DNA of 64,000 nucleotides from Rhizomys pruinosus. Its lineage: Eukaryota > Chordata > Mammalia > Rodentia > Spalacidae. Positions 11,826 to 22,157 of the stretch are shown here, one piece after another. The notes under the pieces are model-generated. The model saw only the letters and a program-made list of their open reading frames with translations, ran no database searches and had not been told where the DNA came from. Location: positions 1,206,434 to 1,270,433 of the forward strand of contig VZQC01009936.1 in assembly GCA_009823505.1 (NCBI GenBank), read 5' to 3'. Within the stretch, counting starts at the first letter, position 1, and every line of letters begins with the position of its first letter. The translations under genes were made by a program, and so were the position numbers.

Positions 11826-11826
11826 G
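11688..11826. repeat. (AAT)n and (AAC)n trinucleotide tract
   Basis: About nine AAT units pass through a degenerate ACT/AAC zone into about 25 AAC-type units. Long frames of N, T, Q or V, C here are microsatellite translations. It adjoins an old B2. Confidence 0.95.
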
Positions 11827-11834
11827 CAAATCCG

Positions 11835-12005
11835 GAGCTGGAGAAATGGCTCAGCGGTTGGGAGCACTGGCTGGCTACATAGAGGACCCAATCCTTAACT
11901 CCAATCCCAGGGATGCAGTGCCCTCTTCTGGCCTCCGCAGGCACTGCAAGACACGAATGCATCTACCTACATTCAGGTAACACACTCAGACACATAAACT
12001 AGAAA
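11835..12005 (+). mobile_element. Old B2 SINE
   Basis: The sense head ggagctggagaaatggctca and the tail region cagacacataaa are recognisable, but the middle is shortened and diverged. Confidence 0.75.
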
Positions 12006-12950
12006 TAATTTAAAAATCCTTGTTCTCTATCATTTTTAAAGACAAGGTATCTCACTGAACCGGAGGCTCACCGATTCAGTCAAACTAGAGGACACACCCA
12101 TCCCAGTGATCCTCCTGCACCTGCTTCCTGAGCCCTAGGAACACAGGTGCACACCACTGTGCCTTGATTTTTGACATGCGTGCTGAGGATATGAACACAG
12201 GACTTCATGCTTGGGTGGCAAGATGTACTATAGCCACAAAGACTCTTATGTTGCTTGTTACATATGGATACGCACTTCTCAGGTCAGGTGTGAAACTACT
12301 AGGTTATTTGGGGTTGCAAACTGACAGAAAGCCATACCAACTTTCCAGCTGGTTTACGTTTGCTGATAGTGGCAGCTGGTTTCCCCAGGAACTGGCTCCC
12401 TTTTCAGATCTAGGTTCAAGATTTACTCATTTGTAGGCTTTTTGTCCTTTTAAAATGATTTTTGTCTTTCTTCATGTGTTGAACCCTCCTCATAAACTTG
12501 CTAAAATTATAGTTGCCCAACAGTTGGGATATGATTAAAGAATGTATTGCACTTGCCTGAATGAAGTCTTATGCACTCAGGAGATCCTGTGTTACTATCT
12601 AAAATTTAGCCTGAGTGTCTTTACAGTTTTGTGAGACATAACTACCTAGGGATGAGAATTTCTAGCAATATGGGACTGTCAGTTCTTAAGTCATAACAAC
12701 TGTCATCTGATCATCTATAGTTTGAGAAATTTTGATTAAAAGGGGAAGTGAGAGAGGATGGAAAATGTCACAAAAATGAGGTCAGACTTCTTTAGCTCTG
12801 GAAAAACGACTGTAGTCAGTTGCCTAGAAGATCTGACCTGTTATGGCAGGTTTCTTCAGATTGATGCCTTAAAGATAATAAGGACTTTTTCTTATTACAT
12901 TTCTTACACAAAATCTATACTGTGAGGACCAATGATTAACATACTGTTAT
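12006..12950. other. Intergenic sequence, no gene seen
   Basis: 12040-12165 resembles a decayed SINE. The remainder looks unique, and no splice-bounded coding segment was recognised. Confidence 0.5.
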
Positions 12951-12951
12951 T

Positions 12952-13148
12952 CTTTTTTTTTTTTGTATGAGTGCTTTGTCTATAGGTGTATAAGTACACC
13001 ACATATGTGCAGTGCCTCGGAGGCCAGGGCTTATGATCTCAAGGAACTGGAGTCACAGAGGGTTGTTAGCCACTATGGGAATGCTGGAAACTGGACCTGG
13101 GTCCTCTGGAATAGCAGTATCTTAATGGCTGAGCCATCTATCCAGCCC
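12952..13148 (-). mobile_element. Old B2 SINE
   Basis: A diverged antisense B2: the head (gagccatctatccagcccc) is kept and the interior is altered. Confidence 0.82.
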
Positions 13149-13239
13149 CAACCTGCTGTTATGCTTGTCAATAAATGTACTTCCAATGTACTTCCAATAA
13201 TTGTTTTGTTGTAACTTAATTTTATTCTCTTAAGACAAT

Positions 13240-13378
13240 CTGGTAGAGAGTAATGGTGGACACCTTTAATCCCAGCACTCGGGAGGCAGAGGGACATGGA
13301 TCACTGTGAATTCAAGGCCAGCCTGGTCTACATAGTGAGTTCCAGAACAGCTAGGGCTACAGAGAGACCCTGTCTCAA
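13240..13378 (+). mobile_element. B1 SINE
   Basis: Sense B1 from about gtagagagtaatggtgg to the ctgtctcaaaaaaa tail. Confidence 0.88.
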
Positions 13379-13469
13379 AAAAAGAAAGAAAATCTATATC
13401 TGGCTGAGGATGTATGTCAGTTGGTAGTGCTTGCTCAGCATACACAAGGCCTACCTGTGATCTTCAAAA

Positions 13470-13652
13470 GTACATAAAATAGGGATGGTGGTTCATGCCT
13501 ATCAAGAGTTCAAGTTGATCCTTGGCTACATAAAGAGTTGAGACAGTAGTCTGGGCTAGTCAAGACCCTGGCTCAAAAAAACCAACCAACCAATCAACCA
13601 ACCAACCAACCAACCAACCAACCAACCAACCAACCAACCAAACAACTAAACA
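13470..13652 (+). mobile_element. Decayed B1 with (CCAA)n tail
   Basis: B1-like sequence (agggatggtggttcatgcct to agaccctggctc) ends in a run of about 17 CCAA units at 13576-13652. The tetranucleotide probably grew from the SINE A-tail. Confidence 0.75.
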
Positions 13653-13689
13653 AAAAAACAAACCTATCTTTTAAAAACAGTTTTCAACA

Positions 13690-13855
13690 GGGTGTTGGGG
13701 AGCATGACTTTAGATCCAGCACTTGGGAGGCAGAGGCAGGCAGATCTCTCTGTGAGTTCAAGGCCAGCTGGGTCTACATAGCAAGTTCCAGGCCAGCTGG
13801 TGCTACATGGAGACCCTGTCTCAAAAGGAGCAAATAAATAAATAAATAAATAAAT
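13690..13855 (+). mobile_element. B1 SINE with (AAAT)n tail
   Basis: Sense B1 ending ctgtctcaaaaggag followed by AAAT repeats. Confidence 0.85.
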
Positions 13856-13859
13856 ACTC

Positions 13860-14529
13860 AGGATTTCACAGGGTATGTGGTGCTTTTATTTCCAACTATT
13901 CCATAGACTGAGGCAAGATGATGGTTTGAACCCAAGAGTTGCAAGTCTGCCTAGAGAATAATGCAAGATAATTTCAAACAGAAGCTAACAAAAAACCCCC
14001 TGTGGATTTCTCCAGCATTTGGGTAACATTTCCTGCGGGCACCTAGAATTAATCGCTGCAGGTGAATATCGTGTTGGTTCTAATAAACTATTTGCACCCA
14101 ATTTGCTAAAACGGCGAAATTCTATAACCAAGTAACCTTCTTTTTTAAGTCTTCTTTTCCCAAAATTCCTTTAAAAGTAACATGGAATCAGGCCTCAAAG
14201 TTAGTGATAAGGAAAAATTCGGAAGCACAAGTCTGCTATTCTTGTACGAGCCCTTAAAATACACTTAGATAACCGTGCCTAAGTGATCAAAGTATTTTTC
14301 CTTAAATTCTTTGTATTGTCATACCGTTGTAAGTATCGTAAGTGAAATTTGGAAGCAAAAGAAAATGGAGAGTCAGGAACTATAATTTTATCTTTCAATG
14401 ATATTTGTGCACTGAGAAACATTAAAAAGAATGGCAACAGACTTTGGTAAAACTCCGCTTAGCTTTTTTGTAGAGGTAGAAAGAACAAAATAAGCTCAAC
14501 TGGCCAACAGCCTTTCAAACTGAATTTCA
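13860..14529. other. Upstream flank of the CAAP1 CpG island
   Basis: Apart from a faint SINE-like piece at 13865-13960 the sequence looks unique and free of young SINEs, unlike the surrounding DNA. No coding segment was recognised. Confidence 0.5.
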
Positions 14530-14692
14530 TTAGGCCCGCGGGCGCCAGCAAGCTCCACCCCCAGAAACGACTCTCGCGCGCCGGTACCGGAAGCGACGCA
14601 AGCCTGCGACCGCAGCGCCCGGTGCTACGGAAGCGGGGTTCTGTTGCTGCAGAGAGGGCCGGCGGTCGGCGGATGGTTGCAGCTAGGGGACC
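14530..14692 (+). promoter_or_regulatory. CAAP1: CAAP1 CpG-island promoter and 5' UTR
   Basis: CpG density rises sharply at about 14530 and stays high to about 15010. There is no TATA box. Two ETS-family-like motifs are visible, ACCGGAAGCG at 14586-14595 and ACGGAAGCGG at 14627-14636, with a CCACCCCC GC-box-like site at 14556-14563. This is the usual layout of a broadly expressed housekeeping promoter. The start site cannot be fixed from sequence. A position between the two ETS-like sites and the ATG is likely. Confidence 0.8.
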
Positions 14693-14953
14693 ATGACCGG
14701 GAAGAAGTCTTCCCGGGAGAAGCGGCGCAAGCGGAGCGGCCAGGAGCTGGCCGCCGCGCTCGCGACCCCAGACCTCGTGTCAGTACCGGGCGGAGGCCCA
14801 GGCGCCTGCGGGAACGGCGGCGGCTGCGAGAACCCCGGCTGCTGTGGGGGCGCCGGCGGCGGGGCAAGTGCGGCGGGCGGCGCGGAGCGCGGCGAGCGCC
14901 GAAAGCGGAGGAGCACCGACTCGTCCTCCAGCGTCTCCGGCTCCCTGCAGCAG
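14693..14953 (+). CDS. CAAP1: CAAP1 coding exon 1
   Basis: This exon encodes residues 1-87 of caspase activity and apoptosis inhibitor 1, reported to restrain the caspase-10-dependent caspase-3/9 amplification loop at mitochondria. The N-terminus MTGKKSSREKRRKRSGQE is a conserved lysine/arginine-rich run that could act as a nuclear localisation signal. Residues about 32-64 are a low-complexity Gly/Cys/Ala segment, which varies between mammals. A second basic-serine block, ERRKRRSTDSSSSVSGSLQQ, closes the exon. The ATG has A at -3 (gaccATGa) and lies in the CpG island. The exon ends at CAG with the donor GTGCGT at 14954, phase 0. Frames on the other strand here are GC-rich shadows. Confidence 0.97.
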
Positions 14954-15766
14954 GTGCGTGCCCCGCCTCGTCTCCCCAGCTGCCGCTCCTTGGAAGAGCA
15001 GGACGGCGGAGCCCATTATTAGGGCCAGGTCCCCAAGGCCAGGGTTCCGGAGTTGCCGGAGCCCCACTGAACCCCGCCCCCATGTTTTAATCGTCCAAGT
15101 TTCTTGCCCCCCATCCCTCCTCAAACTTTTGGTTCCCTTTCTTCCGGTTCTCTCTCTGTGGGTCTGGAGCTGGTATGCGATTCCCGTGTGAGCACCGATT
15201 ATACCTTCCCCTGTCAATGGATTGTGATTATTGCCACAAGATAAAATGGTAAAAGAGAAAAAGAGACCCAGAGAGGTTCGGGAACTTTACCTACAATCGC
15301 AGGAATGTAGTAGGGCCTAGATTTGAATCCAACTTCTGACTGTGAAAGTTAGGTTCTTCATGCTCCATTAGCCAGCCGAGATCCCGACATTAAAACACTA
15401 GTTTATAACTTATGTAAAAAAGAAAAATGAACGTAAAGTTAAAATTCATCCAACACAGAAATAAAGGCAGAAGTGTGGAAGTCCTTCATACTTCCGCTTA
15501 CTAATTGGTATGCGGCCCCTTTGCATTATTTCCTTTTAGATTTAAGCTCCTACACGTAAGTCCTAGATGCTTACTCCCCTACTGAACTAGGTAATACCCT
15601 TGTATTGGGTGGGCTTCCTTTCATACATGGTCTGCTATTTTTTTAGGGACTGCCTGGTAGTCCATACCTTCTTCTTTAAATTAAAAAAAAATCTTTTAGT
15701 CCATACCTTTCTTTAATGAGTACTTAGGTTTTCAGTTTAACAAACAGTACATTAGGATAGTCTTTT
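14954..15766 (+). other. CAAP1 intron 1, 5' part
   Basis: The CpG-rich start (to about 15010) passes into ordinary unique intron. No further exon or repeat is recognised before the B2 at 15768. Confidence 0.7.
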
Positions 15767-15767
15767 T

Positions 15768-15979
15768 AAATTTTTTTTTAATTTTACATGTATGAGTGTA
15801 CTGTCTGCATGTAGGTTGGTGCACCCGTGTGGTGCAGTGCCACGGAGGTCAGAAGAGGGCATCGGATTCCCCTGGAACTGGAGTTAAAGACGGTTCTTAG
15901 CTGCTGTGTGGGTGCTGGGACTCGAACCTGGGTCCTGCAAGAGCAGTTGGTGCTCTTAATCGCTGAGCCATCTCTCCAT
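15768..15979 (-). mobile_element. B2 SINE
   Basis: Antisense short-form B2 in intron 1. The head end is clipped (ctctccatg rather than ctctccagcccc). Confidence 0.88.
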
Positions 15980-16210
15980 GTGTAGGCCCTGGCTGGCCTG
16001 GAATTCCCTGTGTGGGCTGACCTTTAAACTCACAGCTCCTCCTGCATGCTTGGATTAAAGCCCTAAAACCAACACAGAACAAAAAAGCTTGAAAGAAATT
16101 TTAAGGAGCCATTGAGGTGGCTCCCTGGGCCTGCACAAACCCGACTCCTGACCTCCACCCTTACCTGTGGTGGACAGAAATAACTTAACTCTTTTTTTTT
16201 TTTTTTTTTA

Positions 16211-16362
16211 GAATTTTTTTTAATTTTATTTATTTCTGTATGTGTTCTCCTGGAATTGGAGTTTCAGACGGTTCTTGGCCGCCATGTGGGTGCTGGGGAT
16301 CGAACCCGGGTCCTCTGTAAGAGCGGTTGGCGCTCTTAACCACTAGGCCATCTCTCCAGCCC
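16211..16362 (-). mobile_element. B2 SINE, long variant, large internal deletion
   Basis: The tail (atttctgtatgtg) joins directly to ttctcctggaattggag at about 16244/16245, removing roughly 100 bp of the usual interior while both ends are intact. Near-identical flanks (taacttaactctt / gaacttaactctt) indicate the element inserted already deleted or was deleted cleanly afterwards. Confidence 0.85.
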
Positions 16363-16739
16363 CAGAACTTAACTCTTGCAAGCTGCCCTCTGACCTCTAC
16401 ACTTGAGTGCTCTGCGCTCCCCACTCCCACTCTTTAATAACAATATTTTTTAATTGGAAAAAGAAGCCCCATCTAGATTTTCAGGTTCCCATCTGAGGAG
16501 CATGTGATCTTGCTAATCTTGTGAGTGTACTGTAGTATAGGGGAAGGAGAGAGGAAGGACTAGATAAAAGAAAAAAAATGTACAAATAGGCCTGCCTGAA
16601 TGAGCCTGAGAGGAGAACCAGTTATATCTGAGCAGTTCAGAGGTCATTTTGCTGGGAACACAAAGGATGAGCAGAAGGGCCAGGTGAAATGATTTAAAAA
16701 CTTTAAATTACGATGATTTGTATAAAATCCATTTTGCTA

Positions 16740-16953
16740 GGGGCTGGAGATATGGCTCAGCAGTTAAGAGTGCTGACTGCTCTTGCAGAGGACCTGGGTT
16801 CGATTCCCAGCACCCACATGGCGGCTGAGAACAAACTTTAACTCCAGTTCCAGGGGAATCTGACACCCTCTTCTGACCTTCGCATTGCACAACACAGGTG
16901 CACCAACCTACATGAAGACTGTACATTCATACATAAATAATTAAAAAAAAATC
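16740..16953 (+). mobile_element. B2 SINE with target-site duplication
   Basis: Sense B2 flanked by aatccattttgcta before the head and after the A-tail. 16970-17594 is unique intron apart from a T-run. Confidence 0.93.
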
Positions 16954-17594
16954 CATTTTGCTAACAGAGTGTAAAGCAGACATCTCATTGGATGTGGGGA
17001 ATCCAGTTCCATGGCTGTTTATTTAACACAGGAAAGATCATGTACCAGGGTTTTAGCAGTAGATTTGGAAAGACTGGCTAGACTTGGGAGATAGGAAGGA
17101 AACTTGTCAGATATGTCTTAAATTATTGAAATTATTTGAATCCTTTGAACACAAATTGTATAGCATTGAAAACGGTAATAGCTTATGGTTAGCATATAGC
17201 TTTTGAGTATTTGTATCTTACAACATTTTGCTTCTGTTCCATTTCTTTATATGGATCTAAGGAGAATACTTTTGGGTGAATGGCTATTTGAATGAATCTC
17301 CAACTTCTTTAGAAATCCACAGTTTCAGGAAATATGCCACACTGAATACATTTTCATTTGTGTCTTCTGAGATGCTAGGGTTTTTTTTTTTTTTTCTTTG
17401 AGTTAACTTCAGAGTGGAGAGTAAAATTAAAGAATGATGAACAACTAAATACTCTTTTCTGTGACTTGAGATTAATAATTATGCAAAGAATTTGAAGTTT
17501 AACAGATAATTAAATGAAAATATATGTTGTCATACACATGCTTTAAATATTGTAAGTAGTGTTATCTAATAATTTTTTGTTCCTTTATTTGTAG

Positions 17595-17795
17595 GAAACC
17601 AAATACCTTTTGCCGACTTTGGAAAAAGAATTCCTTTTGGCAGAGCACAGTGATCTTGAAGAAGGTGGACTGGATCTGACTGTTTCATTAAAGCCAGTTA
17701 GTTTCTATATATCAGACAAGAAAGAAATGCTCCAGCAGTGCTTTTGTATAATAGGAGAAAAGAAGCTACAGAAGATGCTTCCTGACGTGCTGAAG
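17595..17795 (+). CDS. CAAP1: CAAP1 coding exon 2
   Basis: 67 codons (residues 88-154) begin ETKYLLPTLEKEFLLAEHSD and include GLDLTVSLKPVSFYISDKKE and MLQQCFCIIGEKKLQKMLPD. This is the start of the conserved CAAP1 domain and is nearly unchanged from the human protein as I recall it, in contrast to exon 1. The acceptor is a T-rich tract ending tttgtag at 17588-17594, and the donor is AAG followed by GTACTT at 17796. Both boundaries are phase 0, so skipping this exon would keep the frame but remove the core domain. An alternative frame through the donor runs only a few codons into the intron. Confidence 0.97.
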
Positions 17796-17917
17796 GTACT
17801 TCACTGCAGTGCTGGGTGGGAGTATAATGCTTAATCTGGTGTGCTGATCTGAAACAAGTTACCTGAAAAAATATAAGGAAGGGGATTTGGCCAATAAATG
17901 GGCTTGTATATTTTAAC

Positions 17918-17948
<31 letters not shown>

Positions 17949-18518
17949 AAAATACTTGAGCAAGACATTTATTGTCCCTGTGGAAATGGGTCTGTTACTT
18001 TCAGAATTATAATGGTAGCAACTGAAATGACAAGGAACCTCTCTGGTGCTTAAGAAATAAAATACTGATGTGTAACAGTGGACAGTGATAGTTTGTAGTG
18101 ACTTATATTTTGCCAAGTTAACAGATGTTTTCATGTGTTTATTTCTGATGGTATTTTGATTGTACAGTTTGAGAAAGCCAAAGCAAGGCCCTCAAATCAA
18201 GTATCTAAGACTCATACAGTCAGGCCTGGAAGAGTCAAACCTTTAGAAGAATTATCTAATAGAGATTATAATTAAGGGTATCTGGGAAACTGACTTGCAT
18301 TTCAGTTTTTCTTTCATAATAAACATGAGTTTATATATTCATGTTGATAGTTTTTCAGAGATCATCCCATGAAAACATGTGACTATACTTGAGGTTTTAA
18401 TTTGTTTGATTACAAGATTTTGCTAATTGGAATTTTTCTTATGATTGCAGTTTTCCAGTTTACATTGGAGCTATAGTACATAAATGAAATTTTTAAAAAA
18501 AAATGTCGTTTTCTTTAG
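17796..18518 (+). other. CAAP1 intron 2
   Basis: 723 bp of unique, AT-rich sequence with a T-run at 17920-17944. The piece 18168-18275 (gagaaagccaaagcaaggcc onward) stays open for a short distance but lacks a convincing acceptor and is not called an exon. Confidence 0.75.
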
Positions 18519-18603
18519 AACTGTTCAGTAGAAGAAATTAAAAAACTATGCCAGGAACAATTAGAACTCCTGTCTGAAAAAAAAATCTTGAAGATTCTCG
18601 AGG
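18519..18603 (+). CDS. CAAP1: CAAP1 coding exon 3
   Basis: 85 bases encode NCSVEEIKKLCQEQLELLSE and KKILKILEG (the last Gly is split), continuing the conserved domain with an amphipathic, leucine-rich helical pattern. The acceptor is ttttctttag ending at 18518. The donor GTAAGA starts at 18604. The exon ends in phase 1, matching exon 4. Domain membership is by family similarity. The helix is inferred from leucine spacing. Confidence 0.97.
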
Positions 18604-19190
18604 GTAAGAATGAATATTTCTTTATTTTGCAAGCTTATTAAATGTTCTTCTGCATAAATCCTGAGGTTTTCTTTCTCTTACTTGAATGTGATTTTAATTT
18701 CATTATTAGAGAATCATAGTCTTTACTTAATGTTTGTACTGAAAAAAAAGGATTTAAATATCAGAATAGAATTTCATATTAAATAAATTTGGTATATATT
18801 TCAAACCAGTACATAAAAAAGACCATATTTGTACACTGTAAAAAATGAAACCTTAAGTATCAAAAGTACTGTAAAAAAATCATATTTTCCTTGAAATAAT
18901 TAAAACAAATTCTGCTTTATTTTCTTTCTACCTTATAATTGTCTATTGCACATTATTTTGGTTCTAACAGGGTCCAGATACAATGTTAGAATTATTTGCA
19001 ATTTTCCAGCATTTGTATATCCTCTGAAATGAGATTATCCTTTGTGATACTGATGCTTTAGAATTTTGAATTTTCAAGTCCTTTTTTGTTTTGTATTGGA
19101 ATTCTGAGGGGATTTTTTTTCATTTACATCACAGGAGAAACAAAAAAATACTTTCAATTTCTGTAGCAAATAAACCTTTTAAAAAGGTAA
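18604..19190 (+). other. CAAP1 intron 3, 5' part
   Basis: Unique AT-rich intron with no repeat or exon recognised. The SINE cluster begins at about 19195. Confidence 0.7.
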
Positions 19191-19194
19191 AATA

Positions 19195-19500
19195 GGTGGG
19201 GTGGAGAGATTGGTTCAGTGATTAAGACAGGAGTTTGGCTCTCAGCACCTACATCAGGGAGCTCACAAATAATCCCAGCTCCAGGGTGTCTGACGCCCTC
19301 TTCTGGCCACCACAGTCAACCACACTCACAGACACACACACAGTGTGGTGGTACATGCCTTTAATCCTAGCACTTGGGAACTTGGGAGGCAGAGGCAGGC
19401 AGATCTCTGTGAGTTCAAATCCAGCCTAGTCTACATAGCGAGTTCCAGGACAGCCAGAGCTACAGGGAGATCCTGTCTCAAAAAAAGACCATAAATAATA
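19195..19500 (+). mobile_element. B3-type SINE followed by B1 SINE
   Basis: A tRNA-head SINE of the B3 type (internal gggagctcacaaataatccc, where B2 lacks the gctcac block) runs to a CA-rich tail. A complete B1 (about 19338-19483) with an (AAAT)n tail follows. The junction is after the B3 tail, so this is two insertions and not the B2-B1 fusion described elsewhere. Confidence 0.82.
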
Positions 19501-19674
19501 AATAAATAAATAAATAAATAATAGAATAAAATTAAAAACAAAATAATGAATTTCATAACTATGGAAATAGATGTATATGTAAGTATGTAGTCTCTATATG
19601 TACACATGTTCTTATATGTATATGGTGAACAATGAAGGAAAACAGTCCTACTAAAAATGCACTTTATGTAAGCA

Positions 19675-19885
19675 GTAGGGATGGAGAAATGGCTTAACAA
19701 TTAAGAATACTTTTCATCCAGAAGATCTGAGTTCTGTTCCTAGCACCCACATTGGACAGCTCATAACCACCTATAACTACAATTCCAGGGAGATCTGATG
19801 TCCTCTTTTGGCCCCTATGGGCAACATAGGTACACAGACATGCACACACACATAGACATAAATAATAAATTTTTAAAAATATAAG
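19675..19885 (+). mobile_element. B3-type SINE
   Basis: The head gggatggagaaatggcttaa and the diagnostic gacagctcataaccacctat, with a CA/AT-rich tail. Confidence 0.82.
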
Positions 19886-20008
19886 CAACTGAAAAGTATG
19901 TTGCAACCCTAAGTTTTCTTTAATCTGGATCACTTTTAAAATAATGCTTTTTGTGTAATGACTGCATTATTTTATAAACATGTTTTCAGTAGTTCATTTT
20001 TTTATAAG

Positions 20009-20084
20009 GTGACAATGGTTTGGATTCTGATGTGGAAGAGGAGGCAGATGACGGCTCTAAGGTGGGACCTGACTTAATCAGTCA
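20009..20084 (+). CDS. CAAP1: CAAP1 coding exon 4
   Basis: 76 bases encode DNGLDSDVEEEADDGSKVGP and DLIS with a split Gln codon at the end. This is the acidic stretch after the conserved domain. Acidic residues dominate (DSDVEEEADD). The acceptor is tttataag ending at 20008 after a T-rich tract, and the donor GTAAGT at 20085 is a perfect consensus hexamer. It enters in phase 1 and leaves in phase 2, matching exon 5 about 41 kb downstream. Confidence 0.96.
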
Positions 20085-20139
20085 GTAAGTTAAAACACTT
20101 ATGTTTTAATTTCAAAGTTTGTTATTCCTTTGAAGAGTT

Positions 20140-20520
20140 CTTCCTTTTTTAAAATTTATGTGTATATGTGTGTGTTTGTATATGGCCCATGTGTGCAGGT
20201 GAAGGCCTGAAAAGGGCACTGGATTCCCGGGAGCCAGAGTTGTAAACTGTTGTGAGCCACCTGAAGTGGGTGGCTAAGACTTCACTTGGGTCCTTTTGAA
20301 TAGCAAGGAATGCTCTTAGACGGGCATAGTGGCACATGCGATTAATCTCAGCACTCAGGAGGCAGAAACAGGCAGATCTCTGAGTTTGATGCCAATTTGA
20401 TCTATATAGGAATTTTCAGACCAGACAGGGCTGTATATTGAGACTCTGTCTCAAAACAAAACAAAACAAAACAAAAAACTAAGTAGACAGAAAGAATGCT
20501 CTTAACCACTGAGCCATTTT
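20140..20520 (-). mobile_element. Old B2 split by a sense B1 insertion
   Basis: Diverged antisense B2 sequence (to 20319, then resuming at about 20493 as atgctcttaaccactgagcc) is interrupted by a sense B1 with an (AAAAC)n tail. The repeat gaatgctctta on both sides of the B1 is its target duplication. Confidence 0.82.
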
Positions 20521-20964
20521 TTTCTGTTCTATGTTGTAATATTTTTTACATTGAGGATGTGATTTTTTTTCTGAGATTGTATGTATGTGTGTAAGTATCA
20601 ATATACATGAAAACCTTTATATATAAATATATTTACTTGTCTTAATATGTATTTATGTGTGCATAAATATGTTTAAGTATATGTTATTTGGCTACTGTGA
20701 TGATTAATAAGTACATGAAATTTTGAAAACCAGTGTCTGTGGGCAGAAATGAATAGGACATATCTTAGATGAAATCTATAATTTTTTTCATTTCTAAGAG
20801 AATATTGTTGGGTAAGTATCACTCAGAAGGACAATTTCATGTTAAAATGATAGTATCAAATCATTTACTTTGCCCAAAGCCTTTACAAGGTCTCAGGCTG
20901 TTGCTTGGCTTCTCATTGGCTGCCAACCTCTAGTCATCACATAAATTCTGCTTTACAGGTGATT

Positions 20965-21534
20965 TTTTTTTTTTGTCTTTTTGAGACAGGGTCTCCCTGT
21001 AGTCCCAACTGCCCTGGAACTCACTCTGTAGACCAGGCTGGCCTTGAACTCACAGAGATCCACCTGCCTCTGCCTCCCGAGTGCTGGGATTAAAGGCATG
21101 CGGCACTGTTGTAGTTTGTCTTCAATTGCTGTAACATAACACTCTGACCGACACCAACTTGGGGAGGAAAGGGTTTATTCAGCTCACATCTCCTGGGTCA
21201 CAGTTCATCACTCAGGGAGCCCAAAGTAGGAACTCAGGACAGGAACCTGGAGGCAGGAGCTGAGGCACAGGTTATGGAGGAATGCTGTTTGCTGGCTTGC
21301 TCCCCTGGCCCATGCCCAGCCTGCCCTCTTATACAATACACAACAACCTGCCCAGGGTGGCACCACCCATAGTGGGCTAGGCCCTCCCACATTGCTCATC
21401 AATCAAGACAATACTCCACAGATGTGGCCACAGGCCAGTCCAATGGAGCCAATTCCCCAACTGAGGCTCCCTCAATCCAGGTGTGTCAAGTTGACACTTA
21501 AGCTATCCAGCACAGCCACCATGCCTGGCAAAAT
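20965..21534 (-). mobile_element. B1 SINE split by a solo LTR
   Basis: Antisense B1 from 20965 to 21106 continues at 21515-21534 (gccaccatgcctggc) beyond an inserted LTR at 21107-21514. Confidence 0.93.
21107..21514 (-). mobile_element. Solo LTR, 408 bp, with 5-bp target-site duplication
   Basis: It starts TG (tgttgtagtttgtc), ends CA (ctatccagcaca), and matches the LTR at 2632-3038 across its length. The host B1 supplies the flanks: ggcac (21102-21106) and gccac (21515-21519), a 5-bp duplication with one mismatch, as expected for an LTR integrase product of the ERVL/MaLR type. The minus strand carries an AATAAA near the T-rich end (21174-21179). No internal sequence remains. Confidence 0.88.
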
Positions 21535-21564
21535 AAAATTTTTTATTTTTTTATTTTTTTAATT

Positions 21565-21716
21565 TTTTGTCTTTTCATGACAGGGTCTCCCTGTAGCCCC
21601 AGCTGTCCTGGAACTTGCTATGTAGACCAGGCTGGCCTTGAACTTACAGAGATCCACCTGCCTCTGCCTCCCCAGTGCTGGGATTAGAGGCATGTGCCAC
21701 CATGCCTGGCTAAAAT
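21565..21716 (-). mobile_element. B1 SINE
   Basis: Antisense B1 with a T-rich left tail. Confidence 0.92.
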
Positions 21717-21775
21717 AAAAAAAATTTATGGTGAGTATTTTCTATTTTGTTGCCAAGTATAAATCACAGGTAAAG

Positions 21776-22157
21776 AGTTGGGTGTGGTATCGCATGCCTT
21801 TAATCCCAGCACTCAGGAGGCAGAGGCAGAGGCAGAGGCAGGCGGATTTCTGTGAGTTTAAGCCCAGCCTGGTCTGCATAGCGAGCTCTAGGCTAGCTGG
21901 GACTACAGGGAGACCCTGTCTCAAAAAGACCAAAAAAAATTTATTATTTTATTTTATGTATATGAGTGTATTTACCTGTATGCATATAAGGTCACCTGTT
22001 TTGCGCAATGCCCATGGAGGTGACAAGAGGGCATTGGATCCCCTGGACCCCGAGTTATGGACAGTTGTTAGCTGCTACGTGGGTGCTGGGAATCAAACCC
22101 AGGTCCTCTGCAAGAGCAGCCAGTGCTCTTAATTGATGAGCCATCTCTCTAGCACCC
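21776..22157. mobile_element. Sense B1 (21776-21940) then antisense B2 (21945-22157)
   Basis: The B1 has a small internal expansion of the ggcaga hexamer (four copies of aggcag). The B2 is diverged and ends at ccatctctctagcaccc. 22160-22635 holds no recognised feature. Confidence 0.88.

Noticed and set aside
11655..11962. Frames rich in Cys/Val or Thr/Gln
   Set aside because: Translations of the (AAC)n/(AAT)n microsatellite.
1..14500. Upstream neighbour gene (for example PLAA, near CAAP1 in human)
   Set aside because: No exon of another gene was recognised; the interval is repeats and unassigned sequence.
14625..15083. Long minus-strand frame over CAAP1 exon 1
   Set aside because: It is the GC-rich shadow of the exon. 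It has no family similarity, and CAAP1 on + is certain.
14644..15090. 148-codon + frame overlapping exon 1
   Set aside because: A different frame from the CAAP1 start. It arises from CpG-island base composition and crosses the splice donor.
18168..18275. Additional CAAP1 exon in intron 2
   Set aside because: The frame is open briefly and looks polar, but exons 2 and 3 already join exactly as in the known protein, and no strong acceptor precedes it.
19195..19500. Eighth composite SINE
   Set aside because: The B1 follows the full B3 3' half and CA tail, so the junction differs. Two separate insertions explain it.
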